A stretch of 38,388 bases of DNA, from the NCBI GenBank assembly GCA_947632125.1, contig CANRNV010000011.1, positions 1 through 38,388 on the forward strand. Direction: 5' to 3'. A program made the translations under genes and the position numbers. Positions 1 to 7,161 of the stretch are shown here, piece after piece. Below the pieces are notes generated by a model that was not told where the DNA came from, ran no database searches, and saw nothing but the letters and a program-made list of their open reading frames with translations. Every line of letters starts with the position of its first letter. Position 1 is the stretch's first letter. This stretch comes from an uncultured Clostridia bacterium (GTDB taxonomy: Bacteria; Bacillota; Clostridia; Christensenellales; Pumilibacteraceae).

Positions 1-1
1 C

Positions 2-1516
2 GAATACATAGACAGAGCATTGACGGGAACTACGGACAAACGTCCGCAGTTCCTTAAAATGATCGACGACAGCAAAAGGAAAACTTTCGATTACGTCCTC
101 GTCTATCAATTAGACCGTTTCGCTCGAAACCGCTATGACAGTGCAAACTATAAGGCAAAGTTAAAGAAAAACGGCGTGAGAGTCCTCTCTGCCAAAGAGA
201 ACATCACCGAGGATGCAAGCGGCATACTCATTGAGGGCGTACTTGAAAGTATGGCGGAATACTACTCCGCCGAACTTTCGCAGAAGGTTAAGCGTGGTAT
301 AAGAGAGAGCCTTACAAAAGGATATTTCATAGGCGGATACGGATTGTTTGGTTATGACGTCGTGGATAAGAAATGGACAATAAACCAATTCGAGGCAGAT
401 ATAGTCAAGGATATGTTCGAGCGATACAAGAACGGCGAAAAGGCAAAAGAAATAATATCTCGACTTAATGACAAAGGTATTCGCACAAAAGTAGGCTCAA
501 AGTTCAATATGAATTCCTTTGCTCGGATTATTCGAAACGAAAAATATATAGGTACAATAACTCATAACGGAACGACCTACACCGACATTGTCCCTGCAAT
601 AGTGGACAAGGAAACTTTTGCGGAGTGCAACAGGATTATGGACGAACACAAGCATAAACAGCGTGAGGTTTACATAGAGAAACCGTATATTCTCAGTGGA
701 AAATTATATTGCGGCTATTGCAATTCACTTATGACGGCTGAAACAGGAACGAGTAAGACAGGCAGGATTTACCATTATTACAAATGCTTTAACCAAAAGC
801 GGAACAAAGACAACTGCTCGAAGAAGCCTTTTGCACAAAAAGACTTGGAAGATCTGGTATTCGGTAAGACCGTTGAATATGTTTTAAAGCCGAATGTTAT
901 ATCCAAGATAGCAAAACTCGTTGTAGATAAGTTTAATGGCGAGATAACGAAAACCGATACTCTTGTCGCCCTTGAAAACGACTTAAAAGAAACCGAAAAG
1001 TCCATAGCGGCAATAATGAGAGCGATTGAGCAAGGCGTTATAACCAAAACGACACAGGCAAGGTTACTGCAACTCGAAGCGAAGAAAGAAGAAGTGGAAA
1101 CAAAGATTGCGGTCGAGCGATCACGCAGCATTAAGCCTCTATCTTTGGAACAGGTAGAAACCTTTTTACAATACTTTGCGAGGAAGAAATACGATAACAA
1201 CGAAGAAAAGAACGACTTTTTCAACAGCTTTATAAATAGAGTTATTCTTTTCAATGACAAGATAATCATCATCTACAACACAGGCTGTGAGGAGAAAATA
1301 AAGATAGATAACAGTGAGATAATAGCCTCGATAGCCGAAAATTCCGAACAAAAAAACAACTCGCTTGGACGTGAGTTCAAACGAGTTGCACTTGGCGGAG
1401 AGAGCGGGATTCGAACCCGCGGTACCCGTGAGGGTACGCACGCTTTCCAAGCGTGTGCCTTCGACCGCTCAACCATCTCTCCACGGTCTACGTCGCAGTT
1501 TATGCTTTATATTTAG
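2..1516 (+). CDS. Large serine recombinase, 5'-truncated by window edge
   Basis: Site-specific recombinase of the large serine family that would integrate or excise a mobile element. The frame is open from base 2 (reading EYIDRALTGTTDKRPQ), so the N-terminus with the catalytic Ser lies outside the window. Visible: the end of the resolvase domain (VYQLDRFARNRYDS), the recombinase domain from GGYGLFGYD to about base 660, a zinc ribbon (LYCGYC, then a later Cys pair), a coiled-coil-like segment near 960-1120 and a C-terminal strand ending near KIKIDNSE. The last ~50 codons are odd: they read antisense through the terminator and body of tRNA-Ser to a stop at 1514-1516, and do not look like a recombinase C-terminus. 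The element probably integrated just 3' of the tRNA, so the present stop codon belongs to the chromosome. The family is certain; the true C-terminus is not. Confidence 0.9.
   Translation, partial: EYIDRALTGTTDKRPQFLKMIDDSKRKTFDYVLVYQLDRFARNRYDSANYKAKLKKNGVRVLSAKENITEDASGILIEGVLESMAEYYSAELSQKVKRGIRESLTKGYFIGGYGLFGYDVVDKKWTINQFEADIVKDMFERYKNGEKAKEIISRLNDKGIRTKVGSKFNMNSFARIIRNEKYIGTITHNGTTYTDIVPAIVDKETFAECNRIMDEHKHKQREVYIEKPYILSGKLYCGYCNSLMTAETGTSKTGRIYHYYKCFNQKRNKDNCSKKPFAQKDLEDLVFGKTVEYVLKPNVISKIAKLVVDKFNGEITKTDTLVALENDLKETEKSIAAIMRAIEQGVITKTTQARLLQLEAKKEEVETKIAVERSRSIKPLSLEQVETFLQYFARKKYDNNEEKNDFFNSFINRVILFNDKIIIIYNTGCEEKIKIDNSEIIASIAENSEQKNNSLGREFKRVALGGESGIRTRGTREGTHAFQACAFDRSTISPRSTSQFMLYI
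1350..1388 (-). terminator. Intrinsic terminator of tRNA-Ser
   Basis: Inverted repeat CAACTCG (1357-1363) / CGAGTTG (1382-1388), with an inner TTG/CAA pairing, follows the CCA end of tRNA-Ser on the minus strand. A run of seven A on the plus strand (1350-1356) gives the U-tract. The recombinase frame passes through it on the other strand. Confidence 0.75.
1393..1482 (-). tRNA. tRNA-Ser (anticodon GGA)
   Basis: Read on the minus strand, acceptor arms GGAGAGA (from 1482) and TCTCTCC pair, followed by discriminator G and an encoded CCA (1393-1395). The anticodon arm is CACGC-TTGGAAA-GCGTG, anticodon GGA. A long variable arm (GTACCC tca cGGGTAC) is typical of tRNA-Ser, and the T arm has the GGTTCGAATCC pattern. 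Length is 90 nt. The gene looks intact although a recombinase gene overlaps it antisense. Confidence 0.97.
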
Positions 1517-1605
1517 CTGCTCCTCTTTGCTTTTGTACAATATCACAAGCGAGTTTTGATAAGGATAGTTCCCTCGGTCACTCGCCGCAGACTGCGCTAT
1601 TCTCA

Positions 1606-1632
1606 CCCCACGAGTATAAGTATCTTGTGGAG
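1606..1632. repeat. Hairpin repeat with TATAAGTAT loop
   Basis: CCCCACGAG, loop TATAAGTAT, CTTGTGGAG. It matches 26606-26632, which has the same stem sequence and loop TACAAGTAT. One internal C/A mismatch and one G-U pair show mild decay. Confidence 0.7.
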
Positions 1633-1791
1633 ACCTCGCTGTTTGCTCGCGACTGACAAAATACATTCTACCACAATTCGGGCAAAATTGCAAGTGTTTT
1701 TTGCTTAAAAACCGACATTCTTAAATTGTTTTTTTACGGAGCATGCGCGCAACAAAGAGTACAATTCGAACGCAGAGGAAAACAATGCAAG

Positions 1792-1860
1792 TGAGGTTCG
1801 TTATTTGGGCGTTGTTCGCTTGTTTGACGTTAACGGTTATTTCTGTGTTTTTTATAAGGT
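1792..1860. repeat. Dispersed repeat module R2, copy 1
   Basis: Runs from GAGGTTCGTTATT through GTTAACGGTTATTTCTG to TTTTTTATAAGGT. It recurs at 1974-2041 as a close direct repeat 182 bp downstream, and at 31941-32000. No coding function is visible. Confidence 0.7.
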
Positions 1861-1893
1861 CCCCCCTCAGCCTCGTCGCAGGCTTCACTTTGC

Positions 1894-1977
1894 GGCTGTT
1901 TGTTCGTAAACTCACAAACGAGCCGTTGACGCTTGCCTGCTCCTCTTCGCTTGCGTTAACAAGTAACGCAAGCGAGG
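1894..1977. repeat. Dispersed palindromic repeat module R3, copy 1
   Basis: Starts GGCTGTTTG, passes CTCACAAACGAGCCG and ends in a 12-bp perfect hairpin, TCGCTTGCGTTA / TAACGCAAGCGA (1947-1958, 1964-1975). A close relative lies at 26642-26721, where the terminal hairpin has the loop TACAAGTAT instead. Confidence 0.75.
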
Positions 1978-2148
1978 TTCGTTATTCAGGCATTGCGTGT
2001 TTGTTCGGCGTTAACGGTTATTTCTGCGTTTTTTATAAGGTGCAAAATAGTGGACAAAAAAGGTTTTAATTTGCGGCGAGGCCGAAAAGTATTTTTCAGC
2101 CGCGCCGCAGATAAAAGTTTTTTGAGCAACTTTTTTCAAAAAAGCTGC
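1974..2148 (-). repeat. Composite repeat R2 + two-hairpin module R1, reverse orientation
   Basis: R2 copy 2 (1974-2041) runs directly into R1 read in reverse. R1 consists of hairpin 2 at 2072-2109 (arms TGCGGCG.. / ..CGCCGCA), the spacer motif AAAAGTTTTTT, and hairpin 1 at 2126-2148 (GCAACTTTTTT / AAAAAAGCTGC, one mismatch). The same order recurs at 31941-32101. Confidence 0.75.
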
Positions 2149-2248
2149 AAAACAAAAGGCACGGCAGAGCACGCACGACAAAAGGCAGTTCGAACTTAGG
2201 GGGAGGCGGCGACATAGTATGGTAGAAGATGGTTTAAGGGAGATACGT

Positions 2249-2974
2249 ATGATCGCGAATGTACTATTGGGGATAATGATACCGTTTATCGGGACGGCAC
2301 TGGGGGCGGCGTTTGCGCTGGTGGGCAAAAAGGCGGCGGGGGCGACGGGGCTTATCAGCGGCTTTGCGGCGGGAGTGATGTTGGCGGCGTCGGTATGGTC
2401 GCTTATTATACCCTCGGTGGAGATGACGGAGGGGACTGGCGTTCCGGCATTTGTGCCGCCTAGCGTGGGGATACTGCTTGGCATGGCGGCTCTGTCGGCG
2501 CTTGATGTACTGCTACCGACGAGCGGGAAGTCGAGCAAGCTGCTTATGATAGCCGTTACCACTCACAACGTGCCCGAGGGGATGGCGGTGGGAGCGGTAT
2601 TTGCGGGGCTCATAGCGGGGAGCGAGGGGATAACGCTTGCCGCAGCGATGTCGCTCAGCATAGGCATAGCGCTCCAAAACGTGCCCGAGGGAGCGATAGT
2701 CGGGTTGCCGCTCGTGAAGATCGGAGCGAAGAAGTCCAAAGCCTGTTTGATGGGAATAATGTCGGGAGCGGTGGAGCCGATAGCCGCGCTTATCACGATA
2801 GCGTTGTACATGGTGGCGGTGACGGTTTTACCGTACCTGCTGTCATTTGCGGCGGGCTGTATGATCTACGTGGCGATAAAGGAGCTCGCGCCCGAACTCG
2901 GCGAGGGGAAATTCGGCATGGCGGGTCTCGGAGTGGGATTTGTGCTGATGATGGTACTCGATCTTGCATTGTGA
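2249..2974 (+). CDS. ZIP family metal transporter (GufA-like)
   Basis: Integral membrane transporter of the ZIP family, importing Zn2+ or a related divalent metal. Seen: about eight hydrophobic segments over 241 residues, the metal-site motif HNVPEG (H106-G111) in the fourth core helix, and QNVPEG (Q143-G148) in the fifth. Gln in the second motif is usual for the GufA-like branch as I know the family. Start chosen at 2249, with AAGGGAG seven bases upstream; an ATG at 2219 behind GGGGGAGG would add ten residues (MVEDGLREIR), which look less like a transporter start. It uses GGG and GCG codons more than its neighbours. No operon partner is evident. The family is secure; the metal is not shown. 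Confidence 0.9.
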   Translation: MIANVLLGIMIPFIGTALGAAFALVGKKAAGATGLISGFAAGVMLAASVWSLIIPSVEMTEGTGVPAFVPPSVGILLGMAALSALDVLLPTSGKSSKLLMIAVTTHNVPEGMAVGAVFAGLIAGSEGITLAAAMSLSIGIALQNVPEGAIVGLPLVKIGAKKSKACLMGIMSGAVEPIAALITIALYMVAVTVLPYLLSFAAGCMIYVAIKELAPELGEGKFGMAGLGVGFVLMMVLDLAL

Positions 2975-3010
2975 ACAAATAAAATAATCACGCTTATAGC
3001 CTCAAAACGC

Positions 3011-3039
3011 TTGTAAAATACGAAGATATGTATTAAAAT
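3011..3039 (+). promoter_or_regulatory. Sigma-A-type promoter for the Dabb gene
   Basis: TTGTAA (3011-3016), 17-bp spacer, TAAAAT (3034-3039), 18 bp before the start codon at 3058. The bases from -10 onward (TAAAATATAGCGTAG) are identical to those after the promoter at 16271-16299. Confidence 0.6.
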
Positions 3040-3057
3040 ATAGCGTAGAGGTGAAGT

Positions 3058-3339
3058 ATGGTTAAACATATAGTTTTGTATAAGTTGGTCAATAAAGGCG
3101 ACGCCGATGAAATGATCGGGCGCTTTTTGTCTATGAGGGGCAAAATAGACGTGTTGCGTTCACTCGAAGCCGGCAAGAACATCTTGCCGAGCGACAGGGC
3201 ATACGACGTTGCGCTCGTGTGCGACTTCGACAGCGAGCAAGACCTGAATATTTATGCCACGCACCCCGTGCATTTGCCCGTAAAAGAGTACGTACATTCG
3301 GTCATAGCCGAGGCACATTCCGTTGACTTTGTTTATTAG
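3058..3339 (+). CDS. Dabb (stress-responsive alpha/beta barrel) domain protein
   Basis: A 93-residue single-domain protein of the Dabb family, small dimeric alpha/beta barrels whose bacterial members mostly lack a defined reaction. Seen: start MVKHIVLYKL, the central conserved segment YDVALVCDFDS, and the HPVHLPVKEYV motif, where the family usually has HPxHxxV. A clear binding site (AGAGGTGA) precedes the ATG. It ends 10 bases before the aminopeptidase start, so the two are probably co-transcribed from the promoter at 3011. The ligand or role cannot be told from sequence. Confidence 0.88.
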   Translation: MVKHIVLYKLVNKGDADEMIGRFLSMRGKIDVLRSLEAGKNILPSDRAYDVALVCDFDSEQDLNIYATHPVHLPVKEYVHSVIAEAHSVDFVY

Positions 3340-3349
3340 GGAGGGAAAA

Positions 3350-4603
3350 ATGAACGCAGAGAATTTATTGGAGTGTATAGGCAAGGCGATAACGCCGTTT
3401 CATGCGGTAAATGTCGCTTCGGAACTGCTGAATAAAAGCGGCTTTACTCGACTGAGCGAGGACGAAAGCTACAAGCTTGTTAGGGGCGGAAAGTACTTTG
3501 TCACAAAGAACGGCTCGGCGCTTATCGCCTTTAAGGTGGGCGAGCCTCGGTTCAATATCGTAGCGGCACACACCGACAGTCCCGTATTCAAGATCAAGGC
3601 TAATGCAAGCACCATGGTGGCGTCGGCGTGCAAACTCAATGTGGAGAGCTACGGCGGCGGGATATACGACACCTGGCTCGATCGCAAGCTCGGCATTGCG
3701 GGCAGGATAGTGGTAAAGGACGGGGACGGAGTAAAGCCCATTCTCGTTGAGGGCGGCATAACGGTGGTAATACCCTCGCTTGCCATTCACTACAACCGCA
3801 GCGTCAACGACGGCGTTGCGATCAACGTTCAAAAGGATATGCAACCCGTCATCGCAGACAAAAACGTGACGATGGAGGAGCTTTTCGCTCCGCAGGCGGG
3901 AGGAAAGAAGATAATCGACTACGACCTCTTCCTTTACGTCAAGGAAAGCCCGTACTTTTACGGCTCGGACGAAAGCTTTATGGCTTCGTCGAGGCTCGAC
4001 GACCTCGAGGGCGCTTTCGGCGGCTTGTTCGCCCTTAACGCATGCGAGCCCAAGGACACTGCCGTGCTGGCTCTGTTCGACAACGAGGAAGTGGGGAGCG
4101 CGACCAAGCAAGGAGCCGGCTCGACCTTCCTTGCCGACACGCTCAGGCGCATAAACCTCGCTCTCGGCAAAGGCGAAGAAGAGCACTACCGTTCGCTTGC
4201 ACGCTCGATGATGGTTTCGATGGACAATGCGCACGCCATTCACCCCAATCATGCCGAACTTAGCGACCCGACCAATTCGGTTGTTATAGGCGGAGGCATA
4301 GTAATAAAGCACCACGCCAATCAGAACTACACGACGGACGGAGTTTCGTCGGCTGTAATCAAGAATGTGTTCGACAAGGCGGGCGCCAAGTACCAAGACT
4401 TTTATATGCGAAGCGATTTGCGATGCGGCGGGACGCTCGGCGCGATCTCGTCGTCGCAGCTTTCGATCACGAGCGTGGACATCGGGCTGGCGCAATGGGC
4501 GATGCATTCCGCCGTCGAGAGTGCAAGCAGAGCCGACTTCGAGGAACTTGTCAAGGGATTAAAGGGCTTTTATAACGCTTCGGCGGAATTGGATATAAAA
4601 TAA
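3350..4603 (+). CDS. M18 family aminopeptidase
   Basis: Cytosolic zinc aminopeptidase of family M18, which removes N-terminal, often acidic, residues from peptides. Over 417 residues it shows the family landmarks in order: AAHTDSP (H74, metal), GGGIYDTWLDRKLG, SSRLDDLEG, FDNEEVGS (catalytic and metal Glu), SMDNAHAIHPN, a His-rich GGGIVIKHHANQNY segment and YMRSDLRCGG, with a C-terminal His in AMHSAVE. Start chosen at 3350 because AGGGAGGG sits just upstream; an ATG-less extension to 3323 overlaps the Dabb gene and adds residues not typical of the family. Likely role is peptide turnover. Confidence 0.95.
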   Translation: MNAENLLECIGKAITPFHAVNVASELLNKSGFTRLSEDESYKLVRGGKYFVTKNGSALIAFKVGEPRFNIVAAHTDSPVFKIKANASTMVASACKLNVESYGGGIYDTWLDRKLGIAGRIVVKDGDGVKPILVEGGITVVIPSLAIHYNRSVNDGVAINVQKDMQPVIADKNVTMEELFAPQAGGKKIIDYDLFLYVKESPYFYGSDESFMASSRLDDLEGAFGGLFALNACEPKDTAVLALFDNEEVGSATKQGAGSTFLADTLRRINLALGKGEEEHYRSLARSMMVSMDNAHAIHPNHAELSDPTNSVVIGGGIVIKHHANQNYTTDGVSSAVIKNVFDKAGAKYQDFYMRSDLRCGGTLGAISSSQLSITSVDIGLAQWAMHSAVESASRADFEELVKGLKGFYNASAELDIK

Positions 4604-4633
4604 CAACATCGGAAGAGCAAGGGTGTAAATCGC

Positions 4634-4660
4634 CCGAAAAAAGATTTTCGGTTACTTTTA
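4634..4660 (+). terminator. Possible weak terminator after the aminopeptidase gene
   Basis: CCGAAAA (4634-4640) and TTTTCGG (4645-4651) form a short hairpin followed by TTACTTTTA. The stem is AT-rich and the U-tract is interrupted, so strength is doubtful. Confidence 0.35.
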
Positions 4661-4711
4661 TAAAAAGCGGCAAATACTTAAAACAGAAAATAAAAAAACG
4701 GAGAAAAGGAA

Positions 4712-5551
4712 ATGAGTGATTGTACACACGATTGCAGCACCTGCGGCAGTGATTGCGCAAGCAGGCAGCAGCCGCAAGACGTAATAGGCAAGGAACTTAC
4801 AAATCAGCACAACAAGATCAAAAAGGTGATAGGCGTAGTCAGCGGCAAGGGCGGCGTGGGAAAGTCCATGGTCGCATCGCTGCTTGCCGTTGCCATGAGA
4901 CGCAAGGGATTCAGCGTCGGCATAATCGACGCCGACATTACCGGTCCGAGTATTCCCAAGGCGTTCGGTATAAAGGAAAAGGCTACGGGCGACGAGAACT
5001 TTCTTATGCCGCCGCTCAGTAAGACGGGCATACCGGTAATGAGCGTCAATCTTTTGCTCGAGGACGAAACCGACCCGGTCGTTTGGCGCGGACCCGTGCT
5101 TGCTGGGGTAGTCAAGCAGTTTTGGAAGGACGTGGTGTACGGCGACATAGACTATATGTTCGTGGACATGCCGCCGGGAACGGGCGACGTGCCTCTTACC
5201 GTCTATCAGTCGCTGCCCATCGACGGCATAATCATAGTCACCTCGCCGCAAGAGCTGGTGAGCATGATAGTCGGCAAGGCGATAAAGATGGCAAAGCTTA
5301 TGAACGTGCCCGTCATCGGACTTATCGAGAACTTCTCCTATGCCGTTTGCCCCGACTGCGGCAAGCATATCGAGGTTTTCGGCAAGAGCCACCTCGAGGA
5401 CACGGCTAAACTGTTCCGCCTCCCCATGCTCGCAAAGTTGCCCATCGATCCCAAGCTTGCTTCGCTTGTCGACAGCGGAAAGGTCGAGGAAGCCGACGTG
5501 GGCGACGCGCTTAAAGCGGCTATCGACCTGCTCGTGCAAATAGGCAAATAA
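4712..5551 (+). CDS. mrp: Mrp/NBP35-type P-loop ATPase, Fe-S cluster carrier
   Basis: Cytosolic P-loop ATPase of the Mrp/ApbC family that binds and passes on iron-sulfur clusters. Seen: a Cys-rich N-terminus (C4, C8, C11, C15), the deviant Walker A GKGGVGKS (residues 45-52), IDADITGPS, the DMPPGTGD motif, and the cluster-binding CPDC (C213, C216). Length (279) is normal for this family. The extra N-terminal Cys tetrad recalls the Nbp35 form rather than minimal Mrp. AAAGGA lies close before the ATG. Its TAA overlaps the next ATG by one base, so it is translated together with the MATE gene. A link between cluster delivery and the exporter is not obvious. Confidence 0.93.
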   Translation: MSDCTHDCSTCGSDCASRQQPQDVIGKELTNQHNKIKKVIGVVSGKGGVGKSMVASLLAVAMRRKGFSVGIIDADITGPSIPKAFGIKEKATGDENFLMPPLSKTGIPVMSVNLLLEDETDPVVWRGPVLAGVVKQFWKDVVYGDIDYMFVDMPPGTGDVPLTVYQSLPIDGIIIVTSPQELVSMIVGKAIKMAKLMNVPVIGLIENFSYAVCPDCGKHIEVFGKSHLEDTAKLFRLPMLAKLPIDPKLASLVDSGKVEEADVGDALKAAIDLLVQIGK

Positions 5552-7161
5552 TGATAATAGATCTTACTCAGGGAAAGCCCGCCAAGAAGCTTTTCAATCT
5601 TGCGTTGCCCATGGTTTTGTCCATGATCTTTCAGCAGCTTTATAACCTCGTCGACTCGATAATCGTCGGCAGGTGGGTGGGCGGCAATGCGCTGTATGCG
5701 GTGAGTGCTTCGTACAGCATCACCATGATCTTCTTGGCGGTGGCTACGGGCGCAAGCATAGGCATAACGGTGGTTGCGGGCAGGTACTTCGGAGCCAAAA
5801 AGAACGGCGACTTAAAGACGACGGTAAGCACCGCGCTTATCGGCATGGCGGTTCTTGCCGCCGTGTTTACGGTGGTGGGTGCGCTGCTGTCCAAAGTCGT
5901 GCTCGACCTACTCAAAACTCCGCCCGATATTATTGCCGATGCGACGGCGTATCTGCAAATTTTCTTCTTCGGGCTGATCTTTATCTACATATACAATGTT
6001 GTAAGCGGCGCCTTTGCCGCAGTGGGCGACTCCAAGACCTCGCTCGTCTTTTTGATCATCTCGTCGGTGCTCAATATCGGGCTCGACCTGCTGTTTGTGG
6101 GCGTGTTCCATATGGGCGTAGCGGGTGCGGCGTGGGCGACACTCATTTCGCAGGCGGTTTCGGCGGTGCCCGCGCTTATGGTTCTGTTTCGGCGGCTGAA
6201 TAAATTGCCGAGTGAAAAGGCGGCGTGGTTCGACTTTACACACTTGCGAATTATAATGAGGGTGGCGATCCCGAGCATTATTCAGCACTCTATAGTGTCG
6301 CTCGGCAATGTGTTTATACAATTCAGGGTCAATGTCTACTCCAATACCGACATTGCCGTGGGCGTTGCGTACTCCGCAGCGATAAAACTCAATACGTTTG
6401 CCATAAACTGCTTGGTGACCATGGGCAATGCCATGAGCAGCTTTGCCGCTCAAAATTTGGGAGCGGGCAAGCCCGACAGGGTAAGACGGGGTTGCAGAGC
6501 GGGCATTTTGATGTCTATGTGCCTCGCCGTTCCGTTTATTTTGGTGTATTGTATCTTCGGCAGCGAGGCTATTCGGCTCTTTATGGATACGTCCAAGGAT
6601 GCAAATATCGATTCGGTTATAAGTATCGGCAAGCAGTTCCTTTACATAGTTTCGCCGTTCTACCTCGTCGTGCCTATCAAGATCATTTCGGACGGCGTGT
6701 TGCGGGGCGGCGAGCAGATGATCGCCTTTATGACTTCGACCTTTTCCGACCTCGTCTTGCGCGTGGCGTTCGCCTTTATTCTCTCGATGTGCACGCCGCT
6801 CGGCGTCTCGGGCATCTGGTGGGCGTGGCCGATCGGCTGGCTTATTTCGGTCGGTGTGTCGCTCGTCTTTTACTTCCGGGGCAAATGGCACCCTGAGGGT
6901 GATCTCCATGGGGGATTAGGCGAAGAAAGCGGACAGGTAGGTGCGGCTCTCGAAGTAGATAGTGTCGCCGGAGCCGAGTGCCCTGAGGGTGATCTCCATG
7001 GGGGATTAGGTGAAGAAAGCGGACAGGTAGGTGCGGCTCTCGAAGTAGATAGTGTCGCCGGAGCCGAGTGCCCTGAGGGTGTTCTCGATGGGGGATCGGG
7101 CGAAGAGAGCGAAGAGATAAATAGTGTTGATGCCGAAAATAAAGGAGGCAATCATGAATAA
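5551..7161 (+). CDS. MATE family efflux transporter with repetitive acidic tail
   Basis: Multidrug and toxin extrusion family antiporter in the cytoplasmic membrane, expelling organic cations or drugs by Na+ or H+ exchange. Residues 1-447 form the usual core of about twelve helices, with the family start (LFNLALPMVLSMIFQQLYNLVDSIIVG) and internal two-fold similarity. Residues 448-536 are unusual: a hydrophilic Gly/Glu-rich tail made of 30-residue repeats beginning PEGDLHGG, two nearly identical copies and a partial third. MATE proteins normally stop near residue 450-460. The gene overlaps mrp by one base at its start and the next gene by eight bases at its end. Family certain; substrate unknown. 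Confidence 0.93.
   Translation: MIIDLTQGKPAKKLFNLALPMVLSMIFQQLYNLVDSIIVGRWVGGNALYAVSASYSITMIFLAVATGASIGITVVAGRYFGAKKNGDLKTTVSTALIGMAVLAAVFTVVGALLSKVVLDLLKTPPDIIADATAYLQIFFFGLIFIYIYNVVSGAFAAVGDSKTSLVFLIISSVLNIGLDLLFVGVFHMGVAGAAWATLISQAVSAVPALMVLFRRLNKLPSEKAAWFDFTHLRIIMRVAIPSIIQHSIVSLGNVFIQFRVNVYSNTDIAVGVAYSAAIKLNTFAINCLVTMGNAMSSFAAQNLGAGKPDRVRRGCRAGILMSMCLAVPFILVYCIFGSEAIRLFMDTSKDANIDSVISIGKQFLYIVSPFYLVVPIKIISDGVLRGGEQMIAFMTSTFSDLVLRVAFAFILSMCTPLGVSGIWWAWPIGWLISVGVSLVFYFRGKWHPEGDLHGGLGEESGQVGAALEVDSVAGAECPEGDLHGGLGEESGQVGAALEVDSVAGAECPEGVLDGGSGEESEEINSVDAENKGGNHE
6891..7115 (+). repeat. 90-bp coding tandem repeat in the MATE gene
   Basis: Units begin at 6891, 6981 and 7071 with CCCTGAGGGTG. 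The first two units differ at one visible base (GGCGAAG versus GGTGAAG). The third keeps about the first 45 bp with several changes, then diverges. The period is a multiple of three, so the reading frame is kept. Confidence 0.95.

Larger units (their letters stand above)
1483..2248. other. Gene-free spacer filled with dispersed hairpin repeats
   Basis: No convincing gene is seen. Open frames here (for example 1743-2069) lie inside repeat copies that recur non-coding elsewhere. The spacer holds a hairpin at 1606-1632, two copies of a GTTAAC-containing module (1792-1860, 1974-2041), a palindromic module (1894-1977) and a two-hairpin module (2041-2148). Related copies occur near 26.4-26.8 kb and 31.8-32.1 kb. 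Confidence 0.7.

Noticed and set aside
1743..2069. Open frame of 108 codons in the left spacer
   Set aside because: It lies wholly within repeat modules R2 and R3 that recur elsewhere without a conserved frame, and has no ribosome binding site.
3365..4507. Long minus-strand open frame of 380 codons
   Set aside because: It is antisense to the M18 aminopeptidase gene, whose motifs are complete; the minus-strand product has no recognisable features.
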